NCBI GenBank assembly: GCA_035547915.1
Contig: DASZTS010000022.1
Coordinates: 62,001 to 126,000 of the forward strand
Direction of reading: 5' to 3'
From: DASSFG01 sp035547915
Lineage (GTDB): Bacteria; Planctomycetota; Planctomycetia; Pirellulales; JAICIG01
Length of the DNA: 64,000 bases
Part shown: one piece after another, positions 52,055-61,509 of the stretch
Layout: each line of letters begins with the position of its first letter
Numbering within the stretch: the stretch's first letter is position 1
Program-made: the position numbers and the translations under genes
Notes under the pieces: model-generated
The model's database searches: none
Told to the model about the DNA's origin: nothing
What the model saw: only the letters and a program-made list of their open reading frames with translations

Positions 52055-52499
52055 TCGGAGCAACCGACAAAGCCTGATCGTCATCGCTTACCGTATAGCC
52101 GAGATTCTCGACGCTAGCATGGGCTGCGAGCTGGATTTTCGTCGTATAGCCGATATGGGCACGACGAGAGACGGTCGGGCTTTCTGCATTATTGAGTTAG
52201 CAACACATCCCTTTCGAGGACTTTTTAATCGGCCGGCGCGCGGCGGCCGGAATGGAAGATTACTTTTCTGAAATGGCTCGCTCGATGTGCCGGCCTTCTT
52301 CGCGGGGTCGGAATGGGGGCGGCGCCGGCAAACCGAAGAAATCAAAGCCCGGTTCCGGCGCCAATACCTTAAAATCCCCGCAGAGGTGGAAGCGGTGCCA
52401 TAACTCCGCCCACCTCACAGGCGCGCCCACGAAACCGATCACCCGCTCCCAGCGTTGGTTAATCCGCTGTCAATTCGTCTCCAACGGACGCTCGCTCTA
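52055..52499. other. 445-base region without a convincing gene
   Basis: Between the sulfatase and the penicillin-acylase-like gene. Short frames exist on both strands (one on the minus strand at 52260-52442) but have no recognisable family or good start. I see no RNA gene or T-run terminator. Confidence 0.5.
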
Positions 52500-54875
52500 A
52501 TGAACCTTTCCAATGCAGAGTTGCTGCGGCGGCTGGGCCGCGGAGAAAACATCGAGGCTTTGTGCGTGGCGGCGGGGATGGATCGCCCGCGATTCGATGC
52601 CTGGTGGCGCAGCGAAACGGAACGCCGAGTCCCCGCCGGGCGCGGCCAACGGCCAGCACCGGTCCGTGCCCAGGTCGAGATTCTGCGCGATGCGTGGGGC
52701 ATTCCCCATATTCTGGCCGACACCGACGACGATCTGTTCTACGGCTTCGGTTACGCGATGGCCCAAGACCGGTTGTTCCAACTCGATTACCTGCGGCGCC
52801 GGGCCCAGGGGCGGCTCAGCGAGGTGTTGGGGAGCGAGGCGCTCGAACTGGATCTGACCGCTCGGACGGTCGGCCTGCCCACCATCGCGGCGGCCGAATG
52901 GGAGGCGGTGCATGAGGAGACGCGCCGGCTGTTGACCGCCTTCACCGCCGGCGTGAACGCGGTGATCGACGAGTCGGCCGACCTGCCGCCGATCGAATTC
53001 GCGCTGCTCGATTATCGTCCCGAACGTTGGTCGCCCGTCGATTGCCTGGCCATCGAAGGCGAGTTCCGCTGGTACCTCACCGGCCGATTACCCGTCTTCG
53101 CCGTACCCGAGATGGTGCGTCGCGCGCTCGGCGACGGACCGCTCTATCAGGCGTTCCTGCAAGGCGAGGCCGACGGCGAGAGCATCCTGCCTCCCGGCTC
53201 GTATTCGCCGCGACCCGAAGGAGCCGGGAACATCGGCAGCACCGGCGGCGACCCCACGCCCTGCCAGGGAAGCAACAATTGGGTGCTTTCGGGCGACCGA
53301 ACGGTCTCGGGCCGGCCGCTGCTGGCGAGCGATCCGCACATCGCCTTCGCCGCGGTCTCTTGCTGGTACGAAGCACACCTCTGCGGCGGCTCCTTCAACG
53401 TCGCGGGCATGACCTACGTGGGTATGCCCGCCGTGATGTTCGGTCGCAATGAGCGCGTGGCCTGGGGATGCACGAACAATATCTGTGCCCAGCGCGACCT
53501 GTACCAGGAACGCACCGATCCGGCACACCCGGGCTGCTTCTTGTACGACGGCGACTGGCTGCCCGCGGAGCAACGCGAAGAGACGATCGTCGTGCGTGGT
53601 GCCGCACCGGTGCACAAGACGATCCGCTCTTCGCGGCACGGACCGATCGTGGACGAATTGCTCCCCCCGCCTACGCGGAGCGGCGAACCGGTCTCGCTGC
53701 GCTGGCTCGGCAGTGAGCCGTGCCGGTGGCTCGAAGCACTGTTGGCGATGGACCGCGCGACGTCGGCCAAGGAATTTCGCGAAGCGACGCGCCCCTGGCA
53801 CGTGCCGACCTTCAACATCGTCTTCTGCGATGCCGACGGGCGGATCGGCTTCCAATCGGTCGGGCGAATTCCGGTTCGCAAGCAGGCGACACGCGGTTTC
53901 CGACCAGGCTGCGATCGGGACCATGAGTGGCAGGGGACGATCCCGTTCGATGGGATGCCGTGGGTGATCGACCCGCCGCGCGGTTTCATGATCACGGCCA
54001 ATAACCGTCCCGCGCCCGACGATTTTCCCTTCCCGCTGGCCGGAGTCTGGTCGAGCGGTTATCGCGCTCGCCGCATCCGCGAGATGATCGAGAGCAAGCC
54101 GCGACTTGCGCTCGACGACCTGTCGCCCATGCAACTCGACGTCTTGTCGCTCCGCGCGGTGGAGTGTCTGCCGCACCTGCTGACCGCGCTCGGCGATGGA
54201 GATACGGCGCAGGAACGGGCGGCCATCGACGCCTTGCGCCGCTGGAATTGCCGCATGGAAACCGCGTCGCCCGCCGCGACGATCTTCGACGTCTTCTTCG
54301 CAACCTGGTCGGGCGTCGTGGCGAGTCAACACTTCGAAGGCGATGCGGCCGCGCTGGTGGCCGCGGCGGCCGGCGGATTGGCCGCCAGCCTGCTGCGTGG
54401 CGACGACGCTGGTTGGTTCGCGCCGGATCGCCGCCAGCCGGCCTTGCAGCAGGCGTTCGCGACCGCGCTCGATATCCTGGCGACGCGGTTCGGACCGAGG
54501 ATCGACGATTGGCAATGGGGCCGGTTGCACCGCCTGCAAGTGCGGCATGTCTTGTCGGGGCGGGGCGATCTGGCGACACTGCTCGATCAACCGGCGCTGG
54601 CGGTCGGGGGCGATATGCTGACCGTCTGCAACACGGGCAGCGACGGCGATTGGCAGGCCACGCTCGGCGGCGGTTACCGGATGATGGTCGATATGTCGGT
54701 CTCTCCGGCGGAGATGTGGGCCATCGATGCCGGCAGTGAGTCGGGCCATCCGGGCAGCCCGCATTACGGCGACCAGCTAAACGAATGGATGGCCGGCCGC
54801 CATCATCGGGTGCCCCTCGATCGCAAGCAGACCGAGGACCAGGCGCGCACCCGGCTTGTGCTCTCGCCGGCGTAG
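52500..54875 (+). CDS. penicillin acylase-family Ntn hydrolase
   Basis: 791 residues from ATG 52500. TTG 52455 is an alternative. The alpha-chain region begins with VEILRDAWGIPHILADTDDDLFYGFGYAMAQDRLFQLDYLRRRAQGRLSEV. Autocatalytic cleavage should precede S258 in PCQGSNNWVLSG, which becomes the N-terminal nucleophile of the beta chain. Later motifs SDPHIAFAAVSCWYEAHLCGG, VAWGCTNNICAQRDLYQE, GFMITANNRPAPD and LGGGYRMMVDMS fit the family. There is no signal peptide, and a 50-residue N-terminal region of helical character precedes the acylase domain. It probably cleaves amides or N-acyl homoserine lactones. Confidence 0.93.
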   Translation: MNLSNAELLRRLGRGENIEALCVAAGMDRPRFDAWWRSETERRVPAGRGQRPAPVRAQVEILRDAWGIPHILADTDDDLFYGFGYAMAQDRLFQLDYLRRRAQGRLSEVLGSEALELDLTARTVGLPTIAAAEWEAVHEETRRLLTAFTAGVNAVIDESADLPPIEFALLDYRPERWSPVDCLAIEGEFRWYLTGRLPVFAVPEMVRRALGDGPLYQAFLQGEADGESILPPGSYSPRPEGAGNIGSTGGDPTPCQGSNNWVLSGDRTVSGRPLLASDPHIAFAAVSCWYEAHLCGGSFNVAGMTYVGMPAVMFGRNERVAWGCTNNICAQRDLYQERTDPAHPGCFLYDGDWLPAEQREETIVVRGAAPVHKTIRSSRHGPIVDELLPPPTRSGEPVSLRWLGSEPCRWLEALLAMDRATSAKEFREATRPWHVPTFNIVFCDADGRIGFQSVGRIPVRKQATRGFRPGCDRDHEWQGTIPFDGMPWVIDPPRGFMITANNRPAPDDFPFPLAGVWSSGYRARRIREMIESKPRLALDDLSPMQLDVLSLRAVECLPHLLTALGDGDTAQERAAIDALRRWNCRMETASPAATIFDVFFATWSGVVASQHFEGDAAALVAAAAGGLAASLLRGDDAGWFAPDRRQPALQQAFATALDILATRFGPRIDDWQWGRLHRLQVRHVLSGRGDLATLLDQPALAVGGDMLTVCNTGSDGDWQATLGGGYRMMVDMSVSPAEMWAIDAGSESGHPGSPHYGDQLNEWMAGRHHRVPLDRKQTEDQARTRLVLSPA

Positions 54876-54897
54876 CTTTCGCTTCGAAGAGTTGGCG

Positions 54898-56496
54898 TCA
54901 GGCCGCGATGGCTTGCGGTGCCTTGTCTGCACGGCCCACCAACGCGGCCACCAGCGCATCCGGCGAATGACGCCGACGCCAACCCGCCTGGTTCATCTTC
55001 GCGGCCGCGCGGTAGCTGGCAAACTGATCGAGGACCCGCTTCACGGAGCGTACGAACCCGTCGAAGTCTTCAAACGTCTCGCCACAACCGGCGGGCAGTT
55101 CATCGGCGAGCCAGGTACCGGCCGGCACCACTGCCGCAGCGCCGGCGGCCAGCGTTTCGGCCAGCACGCCCGAGGTGCAAGCCCGATAGCGTTCGCGTAA
55201 ATACGGAAGCAACACGACGTCGGCTTGCGACGCCAAGGCATAGTATGCGGCCGGGGTCAGAGCCTCGTCCGGCAGCAATTCGACGCCCGGCCGCGGCTGG
55301 CTCCGCAATCGCCGCAGGGCTGCCATGCTCCGCGGATTGTGTTGCGGCTGGCCCACGTTGGATTGCAGCAGTATGCGAGCCTTGCCCTTGATGAGATAGT
55401 CGCCGGCGAGGATGTCGATCAGGTCCGGCAGCCAGTGGAAGCCCTTTTCGTCGCGAGCCTCACCCAGATAGGCCAGCGTCACCGGTGCGCCCGGTTGGCG
55501 CGGAGCGCTCTGAATCAACTCGGCGCGGAACGGTAACGGCAAGACACCGAACGGCGCGTCGGCGATCGTTTCGTAATCTTCCGATAGCCGCGCGGAATCG
55601 GTGTAAAAGCGAATGCGGTCTGTTGCCCCCCAGGCGGTGTGCAACGACAGGAATTGACGCTCCATCTCCGTTTGTGGAGATTCGATCGGCTCCTGGCCGA
55701 CCGGATCGCGTGCGAACGGCGCGTGGCGGAACTCGAGATGAAAGACCGGCGACTGGGCGAATCCGAACTGCTCGACCGCCAAACGAATTCCGATCAGTTC
55801 GCGCGCATGTGCCGTGCCGAGCCACACGTGGTCGGCCGGCCCGAGATCGACCGCCGCAAGGAGCCGCCGGAGATCCTGTTCGAACAAGAGTCCGTATTCC
55901 AACTCCTGTCCCAACCCTTGCGCGAGAAGGTGACGCGCCGCGGTCATCAGGGTGGCCGATCGTGATGTGTCCGAGAGAGCTCGCATGACGCGCGGCCAAT
56001 GCGCAGCTTGCTCGAAGGTCGGCGCGTCGGCACCGTACCGCAGTCGACCCACGACACGATGAATCCCGGCGCAGGCCCGGGTGCGCATGTCCGGCTCGGC
56101 GAGCCGGGGTGCGCAGCAGTATCGAAGCAGCCGGCCGAGATCGTAGCAGAGCGGCGGCAGCAGGAAGTACGCACCGCGCTCGATCAGCCGCATTGCGCGC
56201 CGACAAAGTCGCCCGACCTCGCGGCAGCGTTCGACGATTCTTCGCCGCGACGAAACACCGGCCTCCTCATCGAGGATGGCCGGCGGCTCGCGCATCCAAT
56301 AATCGGTGTGAAAGAGCGCGTGCGTTTCCAGCCAGGCCGGGATCAGTTCTCGGCGGCATTCGACGTGGGTGGCCAGGATCGGACGAAACCCCTGGCGCCG
56401 CGCCGCTTCGGCCACGGAGACCGACGTCTCGAAATAATGCCCCACGTGGTCACGCAGGCCATTGCTCAGGATCAGAAACTTTGGTTGGCTCGACAT
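54898..56496 (-). CDS. glycosyltransferase, GT4-like
   Basis: 532 residues from ATG 56496. An N-terminal segment of unclear type (KFLILSNGLRDHVGHYFETSVSVAEAARRQGFRPILATHVECRRE) leads to a GT-B fold. The donor-binding half has VTLAYLGEARDEKGFHWLPDLIDILAG, GVELLPDEALTPAAYYALASQADVVLLPYLRERYRACTSGVLAETLAAGAAAVVPAGTWLADELPAGCGETFEDFDGFVRSV. It is the last gene of the minus-strand polysaccharide cluster, 27 bases after the ABC ATPase. Confidence 0.88.
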   Translation of the reverse strand: MSSQPKFLILSNGLRDHVGHYFETSVSVAEAARRQGFRPILATHVECRRELIPAWLETHALFHTDYWMREPPAILDEEAGVSSRRRIVERCREVGRLCRRAMRLIERGAYFLLPPLCYDLGRLLRYCCAPRLAEPDMRTRACAGIHRVVGRLRYGADAPTFEQAAHWPRVMRALSDTSRSATLMTAARHLLAQGLGQELEYGLLFEQDLRRLLAAVDLGPADHVWLGTAHARELIGIRLAVEQFGFAQSPVFHLEFRHAPFARDPVGQEPIESPQTEMERQFLSLHTAWGATDRIRFYTDSARLSEDYETIADAPFGVLPLPFRAELIQSAPRQPGAPVTLAYLGEARDEKGFHWLPDLIDILAGDYLIKGKARILLQSNVGQPQHNPRSMAALRRLRSQPRPGVELLPDEALTPAAYYALASQADVVLLPYLRERYRACTSGVLAETLAAGAAAVVPAGTWLADELPAGCGETFEDFDGFVRSVKRVLDQFASYRAAAKMNQAGWRRRHSPDALVAALVGRADKAPQAIAA

Positions 56497-56523
56497 GCGA
56501 CCGATGCACCCGCACCCGTTCCG

Positions 56524-57279
56524 TCACGCGGCCTGGCTGGCCGGTGCATGATGATTCTGATACGCAGCGATCATCTTCGAGGGGGAGCCCATCGCCCGCA
56601 CCACGCCGTGATCGATCCAGATCAGCCGATCGCACATGGCGGCGAGGGCGTGCATGTCGTGACTGACCATGACGATGATCCTGGCCTTCGACATCATGGC
56701 TTCCATGCGGCGACGGGCCTTCTCGCGAAACGCCAGATCGCCGACCGAGAGCACCTCGTCGACCAGCAGGATTTCGGGCTCGATGGCCGTAGCGATAGAG
56801 AAGGCCAATCGCACCGACATGCCGGCCGAATAATATCGTACGGGCATATCCAGAAACTGCCCGAGCTCGCTGAACTCGGCGATCGACTCGACCCTGCCGC
56901 GAACCGTCTTGGGCGTTTCGCCTTGCAGATAGCTGCGATAGTTGATGTTCTCCCAGCCGGTGGCGTCGCCCTCGAAGCCCAAGGCAATGTCAAACAGCGA
57001 ACTGATCTGGCCTTCGACGATGCGTTCGCCGCGCGTCGGCGGATAGATGCCGGCGAGCAGCTTCAGGATCGTACTCTTGCCGGCCCCGTTGTGGCCGATG
57101 ATGCCGACGCGCTCGCCATCCACGATCGACAGATCGACCTCCTTCAATGCGTGCACCTGCATGCGCGGATTGACCGATTTACGGAACATGCCGTGCAGCA
57201 GGAACTCCTTCAGGGTCAGCCCCGAGTCCTTGCGCACGTTGAAGGTGAGATCGACTTTCTTCAGCTCAATACGGGCCAT
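56524..57279 (-). CDS. polysaccharide ABC exporter ATPase (Wzt-like)
   Basis: 251 residues. Walker A GHNGAGKST (62-70), signature YSAGMSVRLAFSIATAIEPEILLVDEVLSVGD and switch HDMHALAAMC are complete. The N-terminal leader (LTFNVRKDSGLTLKEFLLHGMFRKS) is typical of TagH/Wzt/RfbE-type exporters. No C-terminal carbohydrate-binding domain is present. It should work with the permease at 61.5-62.3 kb. Confidence 0.93.
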   Translation of the reverse strand: MARIELKKVDLTFNVRKDSGLTLKEFLLHGMFRKSVNPRMQVHALKEVDLSIVDGERVGIIGHNGAGKSTILKLLAGIYPPTRGERIVEGQISSLFDIALGFEGDATGWENINYRSYLQGETPKTVRGRVESIAEFSELGQFLDMPVRYYSAGMSVRLAFSIATAIEPEILLVDEVLSVGDLAFREKARRRMEAMMSKARIIVMVSHDMHALAAMCDRLIWIDHGVVRAMGSPSKMIAAYQNHHAPASQAA

Positions 57280-57330
57280 GGTCGGTTACTCTCGGAGTGG
57301 TGATCGGGGCTCGGTGGGATTGAACGAAGT

Positions 57331-57705
57331 CTACGCGGCGCGTCGCACATCCGCTGCGTCGTCGCCCTGGTCGAGGAGATCGTGCCGATAATCGTCGAGG
57401 CGCAGCCTCGGCGGCGCGATCTCGGCAATCTGCCGTTGCAGCAACACAAGCTCGCGCACCATCGATTCGCTGGCGAGCGCGCAGCCGTCGAGCGTGTGCT
57501 CGAACTGTTCACGCATCTGTTCCAAGGCCGCCAGGATCCTTTTAGTTTCTTCTTGCCGCTCGCAAGCCTGCTGCTCGCGTTCGATCGTCACATGGCGAGC
57601 CAATTGGCGAAAGTCCTCCGCCACGGCCAGGGTGATGTGCCTGCGTAGTTTGTCGAAGAGCAGTCGCACTGGCTTGGCCAGCCATTGTCGTAGAGTTGCC
57701 TTCAT
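57331..57705 (-). CDS. small coiled-coil protein of the polysaccharide cluster
   Basis: 124 residues from ATG 57705, with ribosome-binding site AAGGAAGGC. The ATG overlaps the stop of the preceding gene as ATGA. Heptad-like helices dominate (LLFDKLRRHITLAVAEDFRQLARHVTIEREQQACERQEETKRILAALEQMREQFEHTL). No family is recognised. It may be a cytoplasmic regulator or a partner of the transferases. Confidence 0.75.
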   Translation of the reverse strand: MKATLRQWLAKPVRLLFDKLRRHITLAVAEDFRQLARHVTIEREQQACERQEETKRILAALEQMREQFEHTLDGCALASESMVRELVLLQRQIAEIAPPRLRLDDYRHDLLDQGDDAADVRRAA

Positions 57706-60251
57706 TGCCTTCCTTGCTCGCAATCTGTGACCACAGGGCGCAGCGCGAATCGCGGTCCGCGGACGACCCGCCGCGCGGCAGCGGCCGGCGACGTCGACCT
57801 CAACGCGTCGACGGCGTCGGCATAGAGCGCGGCTACGCGCTGCCAATTGTGAACCTCCGCAACATACTTCGCCGCGGCCCGCCCCAGTTCGCGACGTCGC
57901 TCGGGCTCGTTGAGCAGCCCGCGGATCGCGTGTTCCAAGGTACGGTCTTGCCGAGCGAGCGGCGCGATCTTCCGCACCACCGTATCGGGATAGCTGGCGA
58001 ACGCATCGACGGCCGTGACGATCGTCGGCACTCCGGCGCTGAGCAACGTCAGCAAGGCACCCGACGTTTCGCCGCGGGTCGGCGGCCGCCGCAGGTTGAG
58101 GGCCAGATCGGAGACCGACATCAGTTCCAGAAAGGTTTCCATCGGAGCGTGGCCGAAGAACCGTACCCGGTCTGCCACGCCCAATTCGGCGGCTCTGAGC
58201 TGCTCGCGCCCCTCGTTGAGGTCGCCGCCGACGAAGATCAGTCGCGCCTGCGGAAAATCGTCGCGCAGTGCCGCCAGGGCCTCGATCGCTTCGCTGTGGT
58301 ACTTCGCCCCGTTGAGGATTCCGAAGCAGCTAAGAATCAATTCGTCCTGCGGAATTCCGAAGCGTTCACGCACCGCGCGCTTCTCTTCGGGCGACGTCGT
58401 ATGGAGTGCGGTTCCGTGGGGAATGAGACGTACGCGTTCGGCAAGTTGCGGATAAAGACCGCCGATCTGGTCGGCACCCCAGCGATCGTGAACGACGATG
58501 ATGCCCGCCGCTTCCAGGATACGGCGGTTGAACGACAGTCCACGGCGGATGAACGCCTGGGCCAAGCCGCCCGGCTCGGCACGCCAGGCGGCGCTCGATG
58601 AACGGTATTCGTCGGCCAGCGCGGCCGACTCGACGGCGATCTCCTGCTCGAGGAAGTTCTCCGGCACGCCGCGGCGGAAAGAATAACCGAGATGGAATTC
58701 GGGCAAGGCGAAGTCGTGCAAGACGACCAAGCCCCGATGTTTCAATAACATCTCGTACAGATATGCACAGAAGTGCGTGTTGGCCATCTGGTAGACGATG
58801 CCCGCATAGTCGGTGGCCCGCCGGAACAGGTCGAACAGCCGGCGATCGCGGCAGCCGAACTCCGTCGACGACACGCTCAATTGCGGCAGGTATCCTTCGT
58901 CGTGGTAGAGATCGATGCGGAAGTGATGCTTGAGTGCGGTCAACAACCGCTCCGAGTAGTCGGCGATACCGGTTCGCTGCGGCAACAAGGGCGAGAAGAA
59001 GGCGAGCGACGCCCGCGGCGCGACAACACGAGTGGCCTGAGAGGGCACGCGTTGCCTGTTCATACCGATAATTTGCTCGCCAAGCGATTGCCGTTGCTCA
59101 TCGCGACGCGTGACCCCCTCTAAGGCCTTAACGGCCCGCTCGGCCGCAGCCGCCATCGAATACCGCGCGGCGACGGCCGGGCCCGCCAAGCGGAGCGACT
59201 CGAGCTGCTCGGCATCGACGAGCAATCGATCCAGGCTCGCAGCCAGGTGCACGGGCTGGTCGATATCCGCAAGTACCGCGGCCTCAGCGGCAAGATCGGC
59301 ATGGCAGGAACGCTGATCGACGATGGCCGGGGCACCGCATTGCAGGGCGCAGAGCAACATCAAACCGGATCCTTCGTGGGGCTCCGCGTCGATGAGCGCC
59401 GTGCAGTTCTGAAAGAGCGTCCGCTGTATTTCGTTACCCTCTGCGTCGACCAGCACCAACCGTTCCGCCATGCCGCGGCGCACCAGTTCCTGCCGCCAGA
59501 CGGCACGAAGCACGTCCGACATCCGCGAGAGGACGACATATTGGCATCCGCGCGCCTCCTCGGCCTTACAGAGTTCCAGGGCGGCGGCCAAGACCGCGAT
59601 GCTGCGGTCTTCGTTGTCGCCGGCCAAACAGAGTACGAACGGTCGTCTAACTCCCACCGGCAAGGACCCGGTAAACGATGGGCCGCGCTCGGGCGGGAAG
59701 AAGCTCGGGCTGCCGGCCGCGCCGATCGCGGTAATCTTTGCGGCGTCGACTCCGAGCGAATGCGTACACTCATGTCGCGTCGCGTCCAACACGGTCAACA
59801 ACAAGTCGTATCGCGGCAAGAGAAACACGCCCTGCCGGTATCGCTCCACGGTGATTGGCCGATTGACGAAGCGGTCGGGTGCCAGGACGGGCGCCAAATC
59901 GAGCAGCAATCCCGCCAGGCGAGCACGGCCGAAAGGCGTGCTAGGAGGCAAATAATCGCCGCGCCAATCGAGCGCAGTCGTCGTCAACCATACATCGACG
60001 TCGTCGACAGCCTGTGCCGCGGCCGTCTGCCCGTTCGGAAGACCGCGTGGACCTTCCACGTTCGGCGCTTCCCGTACGGCTGCCCGCTGCCGCCAGAAGT
60101 CGGCCATGCCGCCGAGCGTCGGGTGAAAGTACAGAAACCATTCATGCGTGGAGAACGTCGAGACGAGTTCTCGGACCAGCGCGTCGGCGTAGACGCCCGA
60201 GGGAGAACGATCGCCCTGCTGTGCCAGATACATGTCGATGCCGATTCTCAC
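57702..60251 (-). CDS. fused double glycosyltransferase (two GT4-type domains)
   Basis: 849 residues. The first GT-B domain runs from MRIGIDMYLAQQGDRSPSGVYADALV to about 400, with VLCLAGDNEDRSIAVLAAALEL and MSDVLRAVWRQELVRRGMAERL, FQNCTALIDAEPHEGSGLMLLCALQCGAPAIVDQR. The second, from about 412 (RASLAFFSPLLPQRTGIADYSERLLTAL), contains LILSCFGILNGAKYHSEAIEALAAL, RVRFFGHAPMETFLELMSVSDLALNLRRPPTRGETSGALLTLLSAGVPTIVT. Both look complete. Its stop overlaps the next gene's ATG, and its own ATG overlaps the stop of the gene before it. Confidence 0.9.
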   Translation of the reverse strand: MRIGIDMYLAQQGDRSPSGVYADALVRELVSTFSTHEWFLYFHPTLGGMADFWRQRAAVREAPNVEGPRGLPNGQTAAAQAVDDVDVWLTTTALDWRGDYLPPSTPFGRARLAGLLLDLAPVLAPDRFVNRPITVERYRQGVFLLPRYDLLLTVLDATRHECTHSLGVDAAKITAIGAAGSPSFFPPERGPSFTGSLPVGVRRPFVLCLAGDNEDRSIAVLAAALELCKAEEARGCQYVVLSRMSDVLRAVWRQELVRRGMAERLVLVDAEGNEIQRTLFQNCTALIDAEPHEGSGLMLLCALQCGAPAIVDQRSCHADLAAEAAVLADIDQPVHLAASLDRLLVDAEQLESLRLAGPAVAARYSMAAAAERAVKALEGVTRRDEQRQSLGEQIIGMNRQRVPSQATRVVAPRASLAFFSPLLPQRTGIADYSERLLTALKHHFRIDLYHDEGYLPQLSVSSTEFGCRDRRLFDLFRRATDYAGIVYQMANTHFCAYLYEMLLKHRGLVVLHDFALPEFHLGYSFRRGVPENFLEQEIAVESAALADEYRSSSAAWRAEPGGLAQAFIRRGLSFNRRILEAAGIIVVHDRWGADQIGGLYPQLAERVRLIPHGTALHTTSPEEKRAVRERFGIPQDELILSCFGILNGAKYHSEAIEALAALRDDFPQARLIFVGGDLNEGREQLRAAELGVADRVRFFGHAPMETFLELMSVSDLALNLRRPPTRGETSGALLTLLSAGVPTIVTAVDAFASYPDTVVRKIAPLARQDRTLEHAIRGLLNEPERRRELGRAAAKYVAEVHNWQRVAALYADAVDALRSTSPAAAARRVVRGPRFALRPVVTDCEQGRQ

Positions 60252-61504
60252 GCCGTGGTCCTCATGACGTGCGGGACATTGCGATCCTTACGCCTGGCGG
60301 CGACAAACAGCGTTCCGCGGGCCGTCAACGTGCCGAACCAGGTACTGCGGCGGGGTTGCTCGGCCATCGACTCCAAGGCCCGCGCGCAACGGTCGGCGAC
60401 CGCCGACCATGTGAACTGCCGCGCCCTCTCGATTCCACGCGACCTCAACTGCATGGCCAACTGGCGGTCGGTGAGCACTCGGCTGATTGTGTTAGCCAAG
60501 TCTGTAGAATCATCCACATCGGCCAGCAAGCCGGCGTCGCCGACCACTTCGATCTGGGATGAATTTCTACCGCCGACGACGGGCGCGCCGCATTGCATAG
60601 CTTCGACGAGCGGCAATCCAAAGCCCTCGTAGCGCGAGGGGAACACGAAGGCCAATGCGTGCTGATACAGCGTCCGCAATTGCTCGTCGTTGACCTTCCC
60701 GGTCAACACAACGCACGGCGCGACGGGGGAACGGTCGATGGCATCGCGCGCTTGCCGCAATTCGTCATCACCGGCAGACGCGCAGGTGATCACGAATTGG
60801 TGTCCGTCGAGAACGCTTGGCGAGAGTTGTTCGAGGGCGGCCAGCAGCCCCGCAAAGTTCTTGCGATAGTCCAACGCCGTCAAGGCATACAGGTACGGTT
60901 TGTGGATGCCCAATTGCGACAGATGCCGATCGCTTTCGACAGATCGCGAAGGTGAGGGGTAGAAACAGTCCGCATCGCTGCCGGCGCCGATCGTCACCAC
61001 GCGCGCCTCGGGTACCCGCAACGCACGGATCACTTCTTGGCGACTCGACTCCGAAATCGTCAGCAGCAGGTCGTATTGCCGCACCGCGGCGAGGGCCCGG
61101 CGATACGCATCGGCGATTGCCGGATGACGCAGGTAGTGCTGAGGAAACCGCAAGGGAATCAGATCGTAGACGATCGCTGCCAATCGCGCCCTGCCTCGCC
61201 GGGGAAACGGAGGGAGGTAACCCTCGAAATTCTCCAGCGGACAGGAAAGCAGCAGCACGTCGAGGTTGTCGGCGTTGGTCCGCAACAACCGCTCGACGCC
61301 CAGGTGCAAGCTGGCTTCGGCCGGCAGAACACGCTCGTTCGCGTACTCATGTGGGGCCTGCTGCGCCAGGCCGCCATGATAATACAAGAAGCATTCGTGC
61401 GAGCTTGCATGCAGCAGCTCCGGCAGCAGCGCGCGGATATACCTACCCGTGCCGCGCGAGCAGCCGGCCGATTGGGCCGCCAGCATGTCGACGCCGATTC
61501 TCAT
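60248..61504 (-). CDS. glycosyltransferase, GT4 family
   Basis: 418 residues from ATG 61504, five bases after the permease stop. MRIGVDMLAAQSAGCSRGTGRYIRALLPELL begins the acceptor half. The donor half has LYALTALDYRKNFAGLLAALEQL, VVLTGKVNDEQLRTLYQHALAFVFPSRYEGFGLPLVEAMQCGAPVVGGRNSSQIEVVGDAGLLAD, with the E-x7-E motif. Probably a mannosyl- or glucosyltransferase for the exported chain. Confidence 0.93.
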   Translation of the reverse strand: MRIGVDMLAAQSAGCSRGTGRYIRALLPELLHASSHECFLYYHGGLAQQAPHEYANERVLPAEASLHLGVERLLRTNADNLDVLLLSCPLENFEGYLPPFPRRGRARLAAIVYDLIPLRFPQHYLRHPAIADAYRRALAAVRQYDLLLTISESSRQEVIRALRVPEARVVTIGAGSDADCFYPSPSRSVESDRHLSQLGIHKPYLYALTALDYRKNFAGLLAALEQLSPSVLDGHQFVITCASAGDDELRQARDAIDRSPVAPCVVLTGKVNDEQLRTLYQHALAFVFPSRYEGFGLPLVEAMQCGAPVVGGRNSSQIEVVGDAGLLADVDDSTDLANTISRVLTDRQLAMQLRSRGIERARQFTWSAVADRCARALESMAEQPRRSTWFGTLTARGTLFVAARRKDRNVPHVMRTTA

Positions 61505-61509
61505 CGAGT

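Noticed and set aside
52260..52442. 60-codon minus-strand frame between sulfatase and acylase genes
   Set aside because: No homology I can recognise and no start signal; could be a remnant, but support is too weak.
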